This document shows, piece after piece, positions 42,864 through 54,808 of a stretch of DNA of 64,000 nucleotides; the first letter of the stretch is position 1; every line of letters starts with the position of its first letter. This DNA comes from Porphyra umbilicalis (Eukaryota > Rhodophyta > Bangiophyceae > Bangiales > Bangiaceae). The translations under genes and the position numbers were made by a program. The notes under the pieces are model-generated. The model searched no databases, had not been told where the DNA came from, and saw nothing but the letters and a program-made list of their open reading frames with translations. Location: NCBI GenBank assembly GCA_002049455.2, contig KV918761.1, positions 496,001 to 560,000 of the forward strand, read 5' to 3'.

Positions 42864-45227
42864 CGAGTGATAATATGTTGGTGATTAAAATAAATTTGCC
42901 TTCGATCGATCGTGTGTGTGTAACAATACAAGCGACTTGGCGGCGGTTCTGCCCGATCGATAGGGCTATGCGACATGAACACGTGTTTATCTTCGATCAT
43001 GGTGCTTTTCTCTACACCGTTCGAAAGCCCTTCAGCTCAGGCTTCTGCTCGTATGTTTATAGCCCTCCCGCGTGCTTCTGTACTGAGCGCTCGTCAGAGG
43101 AAGAAAAAACAATGGGCAAATAGGCTGGAATCGACGATTCCGGTGATCCACATTTGACCTGAGTGATCCAGAATAGGCACAGGGACGATACCAGAGGAGG
43201 CCACCGAGGGATGGCGGGCCGCTGGCCTATGCCTCTAGCTTCGTGTGCAGGGCTGGCGCTAACAATTTGGAACGGGAATCTTGCAGCCCATATCGACTGA
43301 GAATCAGCATCCCGCAGATTCAGCCTCTAATTGGCTGCACGGTGAACTCGTGAGTGTGTGGGCCACAACTGTTGCTTTTTGGCCCGCCATGGTTTGGTCA
43401 AACCATGACCCCCGCAAGCTGGCTATTTTTCAGAAAACCACCATAAGTGTCTTTTCATGCTCGCTACCGGGGCGACTACGCTCCAAGTGTTAGACACACC
43501 GCACGGCGGGCCGACCAGAGGGGTGTATGCGGGGCCCCGCTCGGCGGGATTTCCAGCGCATTGGCCGTCGCGGAGGGCTTCCAGATGAACCGAATCTGGG
43601 TGTTGTAGGAGTGTAGTGCCACCGGGCGGGCGTGGCCTTGCTCGCTCCAACACCCAGCGGTGCGTAACCGCTACGCTGGATGTCAGCCGCTACCGTAGCT
43701 ATATGACGCAGCTGCATCGAGCAAATCTCACGTTGACGGCACGGCCGTCTGCGGACACGGGACCCCTCGTGCGCGTCCGCCGGCCTTGGGTGTGCGTGGA
43801 CGCTGGGCCAGCTGGGAACAGCCTAGATGTTTTTTTGTTGGGAGCAGCCGGCGTCCAGAGCGGGGAGGTGGAGCCCGCCGGGGGGGGGGGCGCCGGCGGT
43901 CGGCCGCGGCCGGCTCGCGCGCTTCGGGCGCCGGCGCGCCGGCGCGTCTGTTGCCGCCCCGTCCCCCCCAGCGCCAGCACTCTGCTGGCCGACAGGTGGC
44001 TCCCACCCTCCGGACAACCAGCGGACGCCGGAAGGGCGTCATGACCAGCTTTGCTGGTCTCGCTCATGTCAATGGAGGGTATTTCCAGTTGACATGATGG
44101 TTCCAACTGCCTTATGCATGCTTTTAGAGAGGGGTAGAGGCCGGCCACGGCTCATTGTGCATGAGAGCCAGCTGTAGGAGGTCGTTTTCCACCGAAGAAA
44201 ACCTTGTCGGCATGTCTCGGTTGTTTTCTCTACCTACAATTGGGTGTGGCAGCTCTTTAGAATGCTGGGGTCATTGGGAAGACAACCAGGGTAGGGGGAG
44301 GTCTAGCTTCTTTGTGGTTCAGATTTTATGGGACCATCCCCGGTGAGCATGCTGGACCCGACGGGGCCAGTTCCCCCCCATAGAACAGACATGTTTTTGG
44401 GTTGCTACCAGGATTTATGCGCGGATGCACTCTCATAGAGTCATAGTAGCCCAGCTGAGGTAGTCGGTCTGCCCAGCCTCTGGCCTTTGCCTGTGCAGTG
44501 GGCAGGTACCGAAGAATGGCGTTTGGCTGCCTTTGAAGCCACAAAGGACCCACCTCCGGGCAAGCGGCCGCCTCCCCGCTGGGTTTCTTGTATTTAACAG
44601 GCTCTCACTCGACCAAGGAAGAGTTTCAGGTGGGTGGTGTTGCTGGCTGATGCCTGGGGGGCATCGACGGTGGGCGCAACAAGAGGGCACCAGGGTATTC
44701 CGGGCATCGAGAGCGAGCCACCGCCACTATGGTGTGGCTCGGCATCAAAGCATAAAACATGCATAGACAGAAAGCTCTTCGTGTGAAGTTTTTGTTGGTA
44801 TGCGGGGGGGGGGGTGGTTTTGCCTGTTTCATAGGCAAAGGCCGGACGAGGTGCTCGTAGCCCGGCTGTGTCGCCCATATTGGGATGCGATTTCCTGACC
44901 AAAATTGCGGTAATCCGACGGCGTCTCAAACACGATTTTCCGAGGAAGACGGGCAGTCCCAGCCGCGGATCGGCCCATGCGGGGGCGTCAGGGCCAGAAT
45001 TGGGGCATGTATTTAAAGAGTGGCGCCTTTTTTCTTGCAGGGTCCCAGACTCTGCACGCCCGTGGCGGTGGGGTGGGTGCGCCTGGCGGCGAGTTTGAGG
45101 CGGGGTGGGCGGTCGACGTCACGTGGCGCGCACCGGCGCGGCCGGGCGGCCGGTACAGGGTCAGGGGACGCGGGGAAGAAAAAGAAAAAAAAGCATCCAG
45201 ACGGCGGCGGGCACGCTCCCCGCCATC
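42864..45227. other. Non-coding stretch
   Basis: No gene recognised. Contains the inverted partner of the dispersed repeat (43387-43450), the short palindrome GGAATCGACGATTCC near 43128-43142, and very GC-rich palindromic sequence near 43890-43950. Confidence 0.45.
43387..43450. repeat. Dispersed repeat, copy 2 (inverted)
   Basis: Reverse complement matches 13772-13837, including the palindrome with CATGGTTTG arms and the sequence TATGGTGGTTTTCTGA. Similarity ends sharply at the palindrome side. Confidence 0.7.
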
Positions 45228-46403
45228 TCACTCTCCCGAAACAGTCGGCGCCGGCGCCGGCGGCGCCGTGGCCGGCTCCTCCGCCGCCACCGCCCGCCGC
45301 ATCGCCATGGTCGCTTCAGCGGCGGCGCGCGCGCTGCGCACCCGTTCCAGGTTGTCTTCCATGTAGACGGTGGCCCTGCAGAGAGAAAAAAGAATACAAA
45401 AGAAAAAAAAAGAAAAAAAAAGAAAAAAAGGGGGGGGGTCGGACGGGGTGAGGGCGTCCGACCAACAAACGGATGAAAAGGTAGGAGGGGGGAGGAAAAG
45501 GGAACAGCAGCGCAAGCGCAAGATGGGGTGCCCTCCGTCCTGAGAGAGACCAACACCACGAAAAGCGGTGCGTGACAACGCGTCAGCAGCCGCCGCCGCC
45601 TCACCGGGTCGGGTCCCCACACCGCCGCTTCTCCCGCCCCCGCCCCAACAGACATGCCCGCGCGGCGGCAACGGCAGCGGCCGCGCACAGTAACGCCCCC
45701 ACCAGGCGTCATGGCGGCCGCCTGCTCACGAGGCACCCGCCTCCACCGCCACCGAGGACGGCACACCCATCAGCACCAACGCGCACCCGCTCCCCCACGC
45801 CCCAGCGACGCCCAGCCCCCCCACAGCGCCGGAACACCCATCCCCTCCCCCCGCCACGCACAGGCACCAGCGCACAACAGAACAACGTACGAGTTGACAC
45901 CGTTGCCAAAAACAATGCCGCCGCCAAACGCCAGGACGTGCTCCCACGGCCCTGCGTGGGTCGGGCAATTCACGGGTGGGGGGGATCCATCCGTCCACCA
46001 CCGTCAACCGGTGCGCACAAGGGAGGAAAAACAATCACAAACGAGGAGAGCCACCGTTAGCAGCCGCGGCGACCGCGCTCAGGCTTGGAAGCCCCCCGGG
46101 TGGGCGCCGGCGGCGGCGGCGGCGCCACCCGCGGTGCGCCTCCTCCGCACGGGCCACGCCGCCCGCGCCCGCCCACCGAGAAAATCACGAGACTTTACCA
46201 GTCTCACCCACCCCGCCTTCAAGCCGCTCGTGTCCGCTGTCGACGCGCAGGGCGAGCGTCGGCAACGGCCCTCCACCGTCGCTCGGCCACCCCGCCGTCA
46301 TCCCTTCGCCAAACGTACGGCGCATCAGGGGCAGCTTGCGAAGGCTGTTGGACATCAACGGCACCAAAACGCCCACAGAACCCCAAAACAGGGCGGACGA
46401 CAT
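45228..46403 (-). CDS. 97-residue membrane protein, three exons; perhaps a complex I subunit
   Basis: Exons 46403-46319, 45951-45891 and 45375-45228. Both introns are GT-AG with GTACGT donors, and acceptors CACGCAG and CTCTGCAG; the second follows a long pyrimidine tract. Phases match (1 and 2). The start has a good context (GCCGCCATGTCG). Protein: a hydrophobic N terminus (MSSALFWGSVGVLVPLMSNS), a basic turn (LRKLPLMRRPWEH) completed only by splicing, a second hydrophobic segment (VLAFGGGIVFGNGVN), then a charged helix (YMEDNLERVRSARAA) and an Ala/Pro-rich tail. Two short membrane segments with a basic loop recall small accessory subunits of mitochondrial complex I such as NDUFC2; that function is a weak guess. 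The coding structure is well supported. Confidence 0.75.
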
Positions 46404-47554
46404 GGCGGCGGCAGGGAGAGGAGGGAGGAAGCGGGAGGGGGGGAGGGGGGGGAGCCAACGTAAGTCACAGGGCCGGGGCGATGGCGGAGCTGGTGTCGAG
46501 AACTCGGGCTGCGGCCAGTCGCACGGCGCATTGCAGGATGCCCAATTTTGGCCAATTATCAGTTGTCCGGCCAAACGCAGGTGAGCTTTTGACAGAGGTG
46601 TGATTAGCTCTGGTGTCTTTGTGCCTGCCGGATGATCTTTAGCCAGCTCCTTTGATATAGTTTTGCATGATTCGCATGCTGCTTTTCGGTAGCGACAGCC
46701 CATACCAGTTGGTGCGAAAAAAAGCTCATTTTCCATTTGTAAGATAGCTTTTTGACAGTTATTGAAACGGCCCTTTTACTCTGGTTGCTTGGATGCGACC
46801 ATGTGTGGCAGAAGAGGTGCTACTTTGCCCACGGGCACGAGGCGCTAGCCGGCCCACGGGCACTAGTACTGCAATATAAACCAAACAAAGCTCGGAGCGT
46901 AGCAGGGGTGAGCAACTTAATTGGACTGAAAGTTCGTTCGCGGAGCTATTTACCGCCCAGTGCAAGTCGCAGCGTTGCAGAGTGCCACTCGAGTGCCGGC
47001 CGAGGGGATCCACGCGTCGCGATCGCCGCGGCGGGATTTTCCGCCGCGTCGGTGCGCGCCGCCCCCGTCGGGCCGCCGCGGCGGCGGCCGCCGCCGCCGC
47101 GCCGTCCCCCCCCCCCATGGGGCGGCGTACAATGCCCCGCCGCGCTGAGTCGAGCCGGCGACTGTCGGGTGGCCGGCTGCGCCGAGGGGGCACGCGCCGA
47201 CGGCCGTCGTCGCCGCCGCCGCCGCCGCCGCCCCCGCCCCCGCCCCCGCCGCCGTCGCCGCCCCGTTGGCCAAAGCCCGGGCGCCGGCGCGAGCGGCCCC
47301 GATGCGCGCCGCGCGCGTGCCCGCCCGTCCGGGGTGGCAGCGGGCGCTTCAAGGGCCACCCCACCGTGCGGTAGGCCTTGACGCTGGGGCGCGCCCCGCT
47401 GCCGCCCAGCGGCCTCGTGCCCCGCCCCGTCGCGCCGCGTCGCGCCCCGGTGGACGGCGCCGCGCGCGGCCGCGCCGGCCGCCCCCCCCTCCGTGGTCGC
47501 CGGCGGCGCCCCCCCCCCCCCCCCCCGCCCTCCTCCCCGCCCGGCGGCGCGGCC
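46404..47554. promoter_or_regulatory. Shared upstream region of two divergent genes, TATA-like box
   Basis: About 1.15 kb between the start codons of the 97-residue gene (minus) and the glycosyltransferase (plus). A TATA-like TATAAA lies at 46875-46880, about 675 bp before the glycosyltransferase start. Beyond 46980 the sequence becomes extremely GC-rich. No other motif recognised. Confidence 0.35.
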
Positions 47555-49610
47555 ATGGCGCCGCGGCGACCGTGCGGCCGGCGCCCCCCCCCGCCCCCCG
47601 CCCCGCGCAAGGCGCCGTCACCCGCAGCGGTCGCCGCCGCCGCCGCCGCCGCCTACGCCGTCGCCGTCCTGCTGCTGCTCGCGCTCTCCGAGCCGCCCCG
47701 CGGCGGCGGCGACGGCGGCGGCGGCGGTGACGGCGGCGGCGACGGCGGCGGCGGGGACTGGGGCCCCCGCCCCTTTTGGGGGGGGGGGGCGCGCCGCGAC
47801 GGCGCCGACGCGCCGCCGCCGTCGCCGACCGACTGGGCGGTGGCGCTCGCGCGGCACGCGCGCAGCCGCCGCGCGAGGCGGCGACGGCGCCCCGCCGCGC
47901 CGCCGCTCGGGCGCGACGGCACCGCCGCCGAGTGGTTGGCGGCGGCGCTCGGCCGCGTCGCCGCCGGCGACCCGCCGCCGCCCGACGCGGTCGGTGCGTG
48001 TGGCGGGCGCCGGGGAGGGGCGGGGGGGGGATGCGCGCCCGCCGGCGGGGTTGTGGGATGGCGCCACGGGGGGCTGCTGCGTGCTCCTCCCACCGCCCCC
48101 CCCGCGCGACGACGGGGGCGGGCGGGGCGGCCGTCGCCCCTTGCACCCGTCCCTAACCGCCCCCGCCGACGCGGTGGAGGTGGCCGCGCGGCGTACGACG
48201 CGCGCGCCCGCCGACGCGGGCGCGGTGTTTACGACAACCACCGACGGGGGCGGGGGGGTGCACGCCCTCGGGCCGGGCGGCGCGCGGTATGTGCCACCGG
48301 GGGGCTCGCCCCCCGCCGCCGCCGCGCGCGCGGCGGCAACGGCGGCGGTGGCGGCCGACGCGGTGGCGGCTGTGGCCGCGTCGGCGGCAGCGTCGGCGGC
48401 TGCCGCCGCCGCCGCCGCCGCCCGCCCCTCGTGGTGGTGGCGCCGCCCCCCGTCGGGGCGCGCGGCAGTGGCGGCGGCGGCGGCGGCGGGCCTCGGCGCC
48501 ACGACCGTGGCGGCAACCTACACGCGCCTCAACGCCGACGCGGGGGAGGTGACGGTCGTGCGGCTGGCGTCGGCGGACGGCGACGCGGACCCCGTCGAGC
48601 ACCTCGTCACCGTGTCGCGCCACGTCGGCGCGCCCGGTGGCGTCGGCTGCTCGGTGGGGGTCGCGCGCGTCGTCCCCCCCCCCGGGCCGCTGACGCTCGT
48701 CCTCCCCTTTTCCGCCCGCCCGCGCCGGCTCGCCCGCTTTGTCGCCGCGTACGCGGCCCTGCGGGCGGCCGACGCGGCGCTGTCGTTGCTCATTGCCGCC
48801 CCGGCGGCCGACGCGGCCGCGGCGGCCGCCGCGCTGGCGGCGGCGGGCGCCGGCGACGGCGCCGCCGCGGCCGTGCGCGTCGTGACCGTCGGCACCGACG
48901 CGGCGGGCGCCTTTTCCCGCTCCGTCGCCATCCGCGACGCGCTCGCGACGCTGCCGCCGACCGCCCTCTTCTTTGTGACCGACGTGGACTTGAGCGTGTC
49001 CCCGTCGGCGCTCGCCGCCTGCCGCGCGGCGGTCGGCGGCGGCCCCCACGTGTGGTTCCCCGTCTTTTGGTCGCGCTACGCCGCGGCGGCGGCGGGCGGC
49101 CCGTCGGGCTACTGGCGCACGTCGAGTTATGGCCCCGTGTGCGGGGCGGTGGCGACCTTTTGGGCGGTCGGCGGGTGGGGCGGCGCCGAGGAGGCAACGT
49201 ACGCGGGGTGGGGCGGGGAGGATGTGGACTTGTACAACCGCTTCCGCGACGCGCCGGGGGTGGGGGTGTGGCGGGCGCTCGAGCCGGGCCTCGTCCACGC
49301 GTGGCACGACAAGGCGTGCGCGGGCGGGCCCGCGCACGACGCGTGCGCGCGCACGCGGGTGGCGGGGCTCGCCGACCGCTCCGTGTTGGCGGCGGCGCTG
49401 GTGGCGGCGCGGGGGGGGGACGTGCCGCGGCTGCTCGGCGTGGGGAGGGGGGGGGCCTGGAGGGGGGGGGGGGTTGCCGGGGGGGGAGGCGCCAGGGGGG
49501 GGCGCCGCCGCCTCGAGACCCACGTGACGCGGCGGCACCCGTGCCGTCGGCGCGCCCCAAAGAGAGCGGCGCTGCCATCAGGCGTCGCAAGTACAGTACT
49601 GTACGACTGA
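47555..49610 (+). CDS. GT7-type chondroitin-synthase-like glycosyltransferase, type II membrane protein
   Basis: Likely a Golgi enzyme adding a hexose or hexosamine to a polysaccharide. The start at 47555 gives a basic tail and a signal anchor (AVAAAAAAAYAVAVLLLLALS) as in type II Golgi transferases, but this exon is in a different frame from the catalytic part. An intron or slip lies between about 47990 and 48180: GTGCGT donors occur at 47994, and CCCTAAC plus an AG at 48178-48179 fit an acceptor, but phases agree only with a weaker GTCGGT donor at 47990. Catalytic domain: metal-binding DVD (48981-48989) in FFVTDVDLS, WFPVFWSRY, a YG...CGAVATFWAVGGW strand, then GWGGEDVDLYNRF (near 49206-49244) and LVHAWHDKAC. 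These match the GalNAc/Gal transferase half of animal chondroitin synthases. In red algae such enzymes are proposed in sulfated galactan synthesis. Extreme Ala/Gly runs reflect GC bias. Confidence 0.8.
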
Positions 49611-52181
49611 CAGACTACAGGCTGACAGTAAATAAGCTGCGATCCAGCTCCAATATGCCACTTGTCTCGCTCCAATTTACCAATCGCTCGCGTTTGAGCC
49701 GAGCCGCCCGCCAGTGCTGCGAGGGTGAGAAAACCAGTTCGCGTTCGAGTCTCTCACAGACCCCGCACTCGACGATTCTCCAACCACGGTTTCCGGCCTC
49801 CAGACCGCGAAGTGTTCGAGTCTATGTCACTTGTCAAGCACTGGCAAACACCCTGCAGCCACGGTTCAGGAGCACGTAATGTACTGGTGCAGTCTGGAGG
49901 GAGTTTGTGCTACAATATCAATTTCTTCCATTAGATGACTACCCATACTCATCATCTCTATAGGTAGCCAGTCCAGATGACACGGTGGCAATGACAGCCG
50001 TCGGGCCTGGAGGCGGCTGTCGTCCGCCCCCCAGGCTGGTGCCCGCCTAGCGGGCGATAGCACTAGAAGAGGGCGCAGAACGTATCTGAAAAGGCATGTG
50101 AATTGGTAAAGAGCCCCAACGGCGATAAGGGTGATGGCGGCGGGTGCCGCGGGGGCCGGCTGCGACAGGCGGGAGCCGCCGGGTGACTGATGGTTGTTGG
50201 CTCCCCTGGCCATCTGAGTGGAACACAAGAGAAACAGTGAGCAAAAGCAATGAAGGGGGGGCATGAGGGGGTGAGGAAGGAAGGGGGAGGGGGGGTAATG
50301 AAGAGGGGGGGGGGGGGAGAGGAAGGGGGCAAGGTGCGGTAGCTCGAAGACCAGAACGGCGGTGCTTGGGCAGAATGAGGCAAGACGAAGACGGCGGGGT
50401 CGGACAGCGGCTCGGGGGGGGGGAACAGCGGGACGCTCGAGGATATCGCATGCAAAGGAAGGGGGGGGTGACGGCTGTAGGCGAGGGACAAAGTCGGGGA
50501 GGGGATAGGTCACTGACGCGGCGAGTGCCACGCAGGACGCCGCAGACGGCTTCGTTGGACAACAATTTGCGCGCTCGAAGTCGAAGTGGCGCGCTTCGGG
50601 TCAATCATCATGGCAGATCGTTGGCCAATCATGTCCTGGATCATCGTACAAAGGGACAGATCAAGCGTTTAAGCCAATCACAGCTCGGATTGAGCAGACG
50701 TTGGTTCGCTTGAGATGCCCGCCCAAACTGCTCCGAACCCTGAGGAAGGCCCAAGCAGGGGCTCTGAGCTGGTCCAAACGGCACGCCGTGGCGCCCTCGT
50801 CCTGCCGTTGTGAGGACGTCCGCTGCATTCGCCAGTGTCTGTCAGGGGCCACCATGGCCCTTGCCCCTGCCTCTGCCACCACCCCCCCGACTGCCAGCCC
50901 CCCCCTCCCCTCTCCTACATTTGTGTAACTCTGCCCTCTGTTTCGTTGTGTTTTCCTCGACGCCCCCCTCTCCATTCTTTGACGAGCCGCACCTTCCCTT
51001 CTCCTCTGATGTCTTTCCCCATCCTCCCCCACCCCTCCCCCCCCCGGTCATGTTCAGCTGTTATTTTCCTTTGTTTCTGTTGCTGTATGCATCCGATGGC
51101 TCCAGCGCAGACCTGACCACCGCACAGTTGATGTGTCCCCGCACTTCGACCCTCACCGCACCCTCACCGCACCACCGCTTGGCCGATATTACATGCTCTG
51201 GTTGCTCACCCGTCCTTGTTTATAAACCAGCACTTTCCCTTTCGTTCTGCTCAGTCCGCTAGCGGGCACCAATGCGGACGGCGACCCGGTCGTCGCCGCC
51301 CACGAGCAGCCCAGGGCCGTCACAGCCGGCATCGGCTTCGACAGGTTTACCTATAGCGATGCGACTTTCTTGACCTTACAAGCAAGCAGTTGAGTGTTCG
51401 AGCTGGAGTATTGAGATGCAGTCAACTACTCCAACAGGACGCGGCTACGTATCGAAAAAGACCCCCAGCACGCTCGTGCGCTGACACCCCTCCCCATATG
51501 CTTGAAACAGACTCGAACGGATGTGCCCCCAGACACAGGAAACGCCGATTTCGGGGACGCAGGCCTCGCCCGGAGCGGAGACTCGAACGGCGATTCATTG
51601 GCAGAAACAGACTCGAACGGGAACTGGTTTTAGCATGTACAGTGCTGCAGACGGTAGCGCGCGGTTGCGTCTGGGGCGGGGCGACCACCACCGCGCCGAC
51701 CGGGCGCAGCAGGGACCGCTTGGGGGTGGCGGCTGGTGGCTGCCGCGCTCTGGTGTCCCACCCGCCTGCCGCGCCGCCCGCCCGCCCGCCCGGCGGGGCC
51801 GTCTCGTGTGGCGGCCGCCGAGGCGTTGACGTTGGGCGCGCCAACGTCCGCGCCGCCGCCGCCGACGCCGCAGCCCCGGGGCGCCCCCTCCCGTTGCTTC
51901 CTCCTGGTCCCGGCGCTGCCCAGCCGCCGCCACGCTGCCGGTCGCCGCGCCGCGGCTGGGCCATGCCCCCGGCGCTCGAAGCGTGGGACGGCTAGCCCGG
52001 GGTTTGCCTGTTTGATACGGGGGAACATATCCTTTTTATTGCTGGTGGGGACTTCTCTTCCCTCCTTCCTTGCTCCGGTTGCCGCTGTTCCGCTTGCCTG
52101 CGTCTTTTGGTCGCAGCGCCCCCCTCGCCCGCCCCCCGGCCGACCCCTCTCCCCGCCTGCAAAGCGGCCATCGGCCGCTCC
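49611..52181. other. Intergenic stretch
   Basis: No gene recognised. Purine-rich plus-strand tracts (about 50230-50330) give open minus-strand frames rich in Pro, Ser and Leu. GACTCGAACGG recurs three times at about 51510-51620. A TTTATAAA word near 51220 and the sequence before 52182 may contain the antiporter promoter. Confidence 0.4.
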
Positions 52182-54808
52182 ATGCCACCCCCCTTCATGG
52201 CCGGCCGCGGGGCTGGTGGTTCCCCCCTCCTCGCGACCGCCACGACCACACCGGCGTCGTCGTCTCCTCCTCTCCCCCTCGCCCCCCCCCCGCGCGCAAG
52301 TAGCTCGGCGCTGCGCCGTCGATGGCGCCGGTGGCAGCGCCCCGCGTGGTTTGCGTCGGCCTCCCTCGTGGCCGCCGCCCTCTTTTTCGGGTCTGCCTTC
52401 CTTGCCGCCCGCGCGCGGCCCCAAACGACGACCGTGCAGCTGCTGACGCTGCGGCGGAGTTTTGCGCCGCCCGCCTCGTCGGCCGCCTCGGCGGTTGCGC
52501 GGCTGGCGCGGGGGGGGGTGACCCGCCCCCGCCGGGGGGCGGGGGCGGGCTGCCGACGGCGGGGGGGGTGGGGGTGGCCGCGCCAGACGTGTCGGCGAGT
52601 GGTGGTGGGGCGGCGGCGCCCGTGGGTGCCGGCGGCGGCGGCGGGGGCGGCGGCGGTGGTGGCGGCGGCGACGGTGTCGCGGCTGCGGCGGCGGCGCTCG
52701 ACGGGGGCGGCCTGGTGCGAACCGCGTCGGCCGAGGGCGGCGTGGCGGCCGCCTCTGACGTCACTGCCGCCGCCGCTGTGACGGTCGCGGATGCGCTTGC
52801 GGCGGCCGCCGCGGCCGCGCCGCCACCCGTGTCGGCGGGCGGCGCCGGCGGCGTGGCCATGCCGCACGTGCGGAGCCGCCTCTTTGAACACTTTGACAAG
52901 GACGGGGATGGGGTGTTGAGTGAAAAGGAGGTTGCCGCCCTCCTCAAAAGCCTCCGCCAGGGTGGCGGCCTCGGCGCGGCGGTTGCCGGCTCGGGCGGCG
53001 GCCCGTCTGGGGGCGCCGCCGGCGGCACCACCGGCACGGCCGCGGCGGGCGGCGACGGCACGCGGCACGATGTGACCATTGACGGGGAGACGCTGTCGTT
53101 TGGGCAGTCGGACTTTGACCTGCTCTTCAAGCAGCTCTCCAACGTGAAGCACACGCGGGACCCATCCAAGGACCCGCGGATGACGCTGCAGGAGGACATT
53201 GTATTTATCAAGGACCTGGTCATTGTCACGGGGGTGGCGACGCTCGGCGGGTTGGTGGCGACGACGCTGCAGCAGCCGCCGCTGCTCGGCTTTGTGCTCG
53301 CCGGCATGATTGTCGGCCCCGGCGGCCTCGCCGCCGTCACGGAACTCGTTGAGGTGGAGACGCTCGCGTCGCTGGGCATTGCCTTTCTGCTCTTCTCGCT
53401 CGGCATTGAGTTTTCCATCTCGGAGCTCGCGTCGGTGCGCCGCGTCGCCGTCCTCGGCGGCGTCCTCTCCATGTGTGGCATCGTGGCGGTGGTCGGCAGC
53501 CTCGGGCTGCTCCTAACGCTCGTGCACTCGGTGCCCGAGGCGGTGGCGCTCGGGCTGGCCGTGTCGCTCTCGTCAACGGCGGTCGTGCTGCCGTGTTTAC
53601 CCGCCCAGTCGGGGGGGGGAAGCCACGGCGGTGGCGGCGGCGGCGGCGGCGGCGGCGGTGGGGCGGGGGCGGGGGGGCGTGGCCACCGGCGAGCCCACTC
53701 GGGCGACCACAGCCGGCCGTCCATGGTCACCGGCGGCGGGGGTGGGAGCGACGGGGGCGCCAAGGCGTCGGACCTGGCGTCCCCACAAGCGACCGTCTCG
53801 TCGTCGAGCTCGAGCATCGGTGACAGCTTTGCGCTCGTCCCCGCCAACGGCTCTGCTGGCGGCGGCGGTGGCGGCGTCGGCAATGGCAGCAGCGGTAGCA
53901 CGACGGTCAATGGCAAGGCCAAGGGCCTCGCCGCCCTTGGGGGCCCGGCTGAGAGCGGCGCTGGCGCGGGCGGCGGTGTCGGCGTGGTGACGACGATGGG
54001 CTTTAGCCACCCCCATACGCGCAAGGTCATGCTCGGCCTGCTCGTCTTCCAAGACATTATGATTGGGCTCATCCTTGCTCTGCTGCCGACGCTCGGCGGC
54101 ACCGCCACGCAATTTTTGGAGGAGTTCCTGTCGGCGGGCTTGCGGCTGGCGCTGTTTGTCGTCCTGTCTCTGATCGTGTCGGAGTTCCTGCTCCCCGGCG
54201 CGGTTGACCGCCTGGACCGGTGTGGCAGCCAGGAGGTGTTTACGCTCGGCGTGGTGGTCCTCGCGTTGGCCTTCTCCTACCTGTCGGAGCAGCTCGGGTT
54301 GGCGATTGAACTCGGCGCGTTTGTAGCCGGCCTGATGCTGTCGGAGAACCGGCACAAGCTCAAGGTCGAGGGCTCCATCCGCACCATCCGGGACCTCTTC
54401 ACCGCCATCTTTTTTGTCAGCATCGGTATGATGATCCACTGGCGGTACTTTGTGGCCAACAGCGGGCGGATGGCTACCCTCCTGGTCCTGGTGCTCGTCG
54501 TCAAGTCGACCATCATGGCGGGGGTGACGTGGGCGTTTGGCCGCGTGCCCCTACGCACGGCCGTCGGGTGTGGGGTGTCGCTCGCCCAAGCCGGCGAGTT
54601 TACGTTTGTCGTTGCCAACAAGGGGCAGAGCCTGCAGCTGTTTTCTCCATCCGAGGCGCGGATGATCCTCGGCGCGACGGCCATCTCCATGCTCGTCACG
54701 CCGGCGCTCGTGCGTTGGGCACGGCGGTTTGCGCCGTCCCCGCCCGCGGCGTCATCGTCTTGTGGACTGCCGGCGGGACACGTGCGGGAGGTGGAGAACT
54801 GCGTGTAG
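52182..54808 (+). CDS. CPA2-family K+(Na+)/H+ antiporter (KEA4-6/TMCO3-like) with an EF-hand
   Basis: Exchanges K+ or Na+ for H+ across an internal or plasma membrane. The ATG at 52182 (MPPPFMAG) begins a basic stretch and a hydrophobic segment (WFASASLVAAALFFGSAFLA) that looks like a signal or anchor. The main frame starts at 52322, and the two meet near the G run at 52507-52516, a probable one-base indel. A Gly/Ala-rich linker leads to a canonical EF-hand loop (DKDGDGVLSEKE, 52895-52930). Then come 10-12 membrane helices: LQEDIVFIKDLVIV, GFVLAGMIVGPGG, GIAFLLFSLGIEFS, LSSTAVVLPCL, LGLLVFQDIMIGLILALLP, ELGAFVAGLMLSENRHK, RTIRDLFTAIFFVSIGMMI and SLAQAGEFTFVVANKG. The Asp in FQD is the expected ion-binding site. 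A ~130-residue Gly/Ser/His-rich insert splits the membrane domain (53605-53985). No RCK/KTN domain follows, as in KEA4-6. Confidence 0.88.

Noticed and set aside
45161-45766. 201-codon minus-strand frame with a long Phe run
   Set aside because: The Phe run is the pyrimidine tract of an intron; the spliced small gene explains the region.
48153-49538. 461-codon minus-strand frame opposite the glycosyltransferase
   Set aside because: Composition mirrors the GC-rich sense gene and no domain is visible.
48200-49879. Long Gly/Arg-rich frame over the glycosyltransferase catalytic region
   Set aside because: Only its 5' part (from 47555) carries the anchor. Over the catalytic region it is an Arg/Gly-rich shadow of the true frame.
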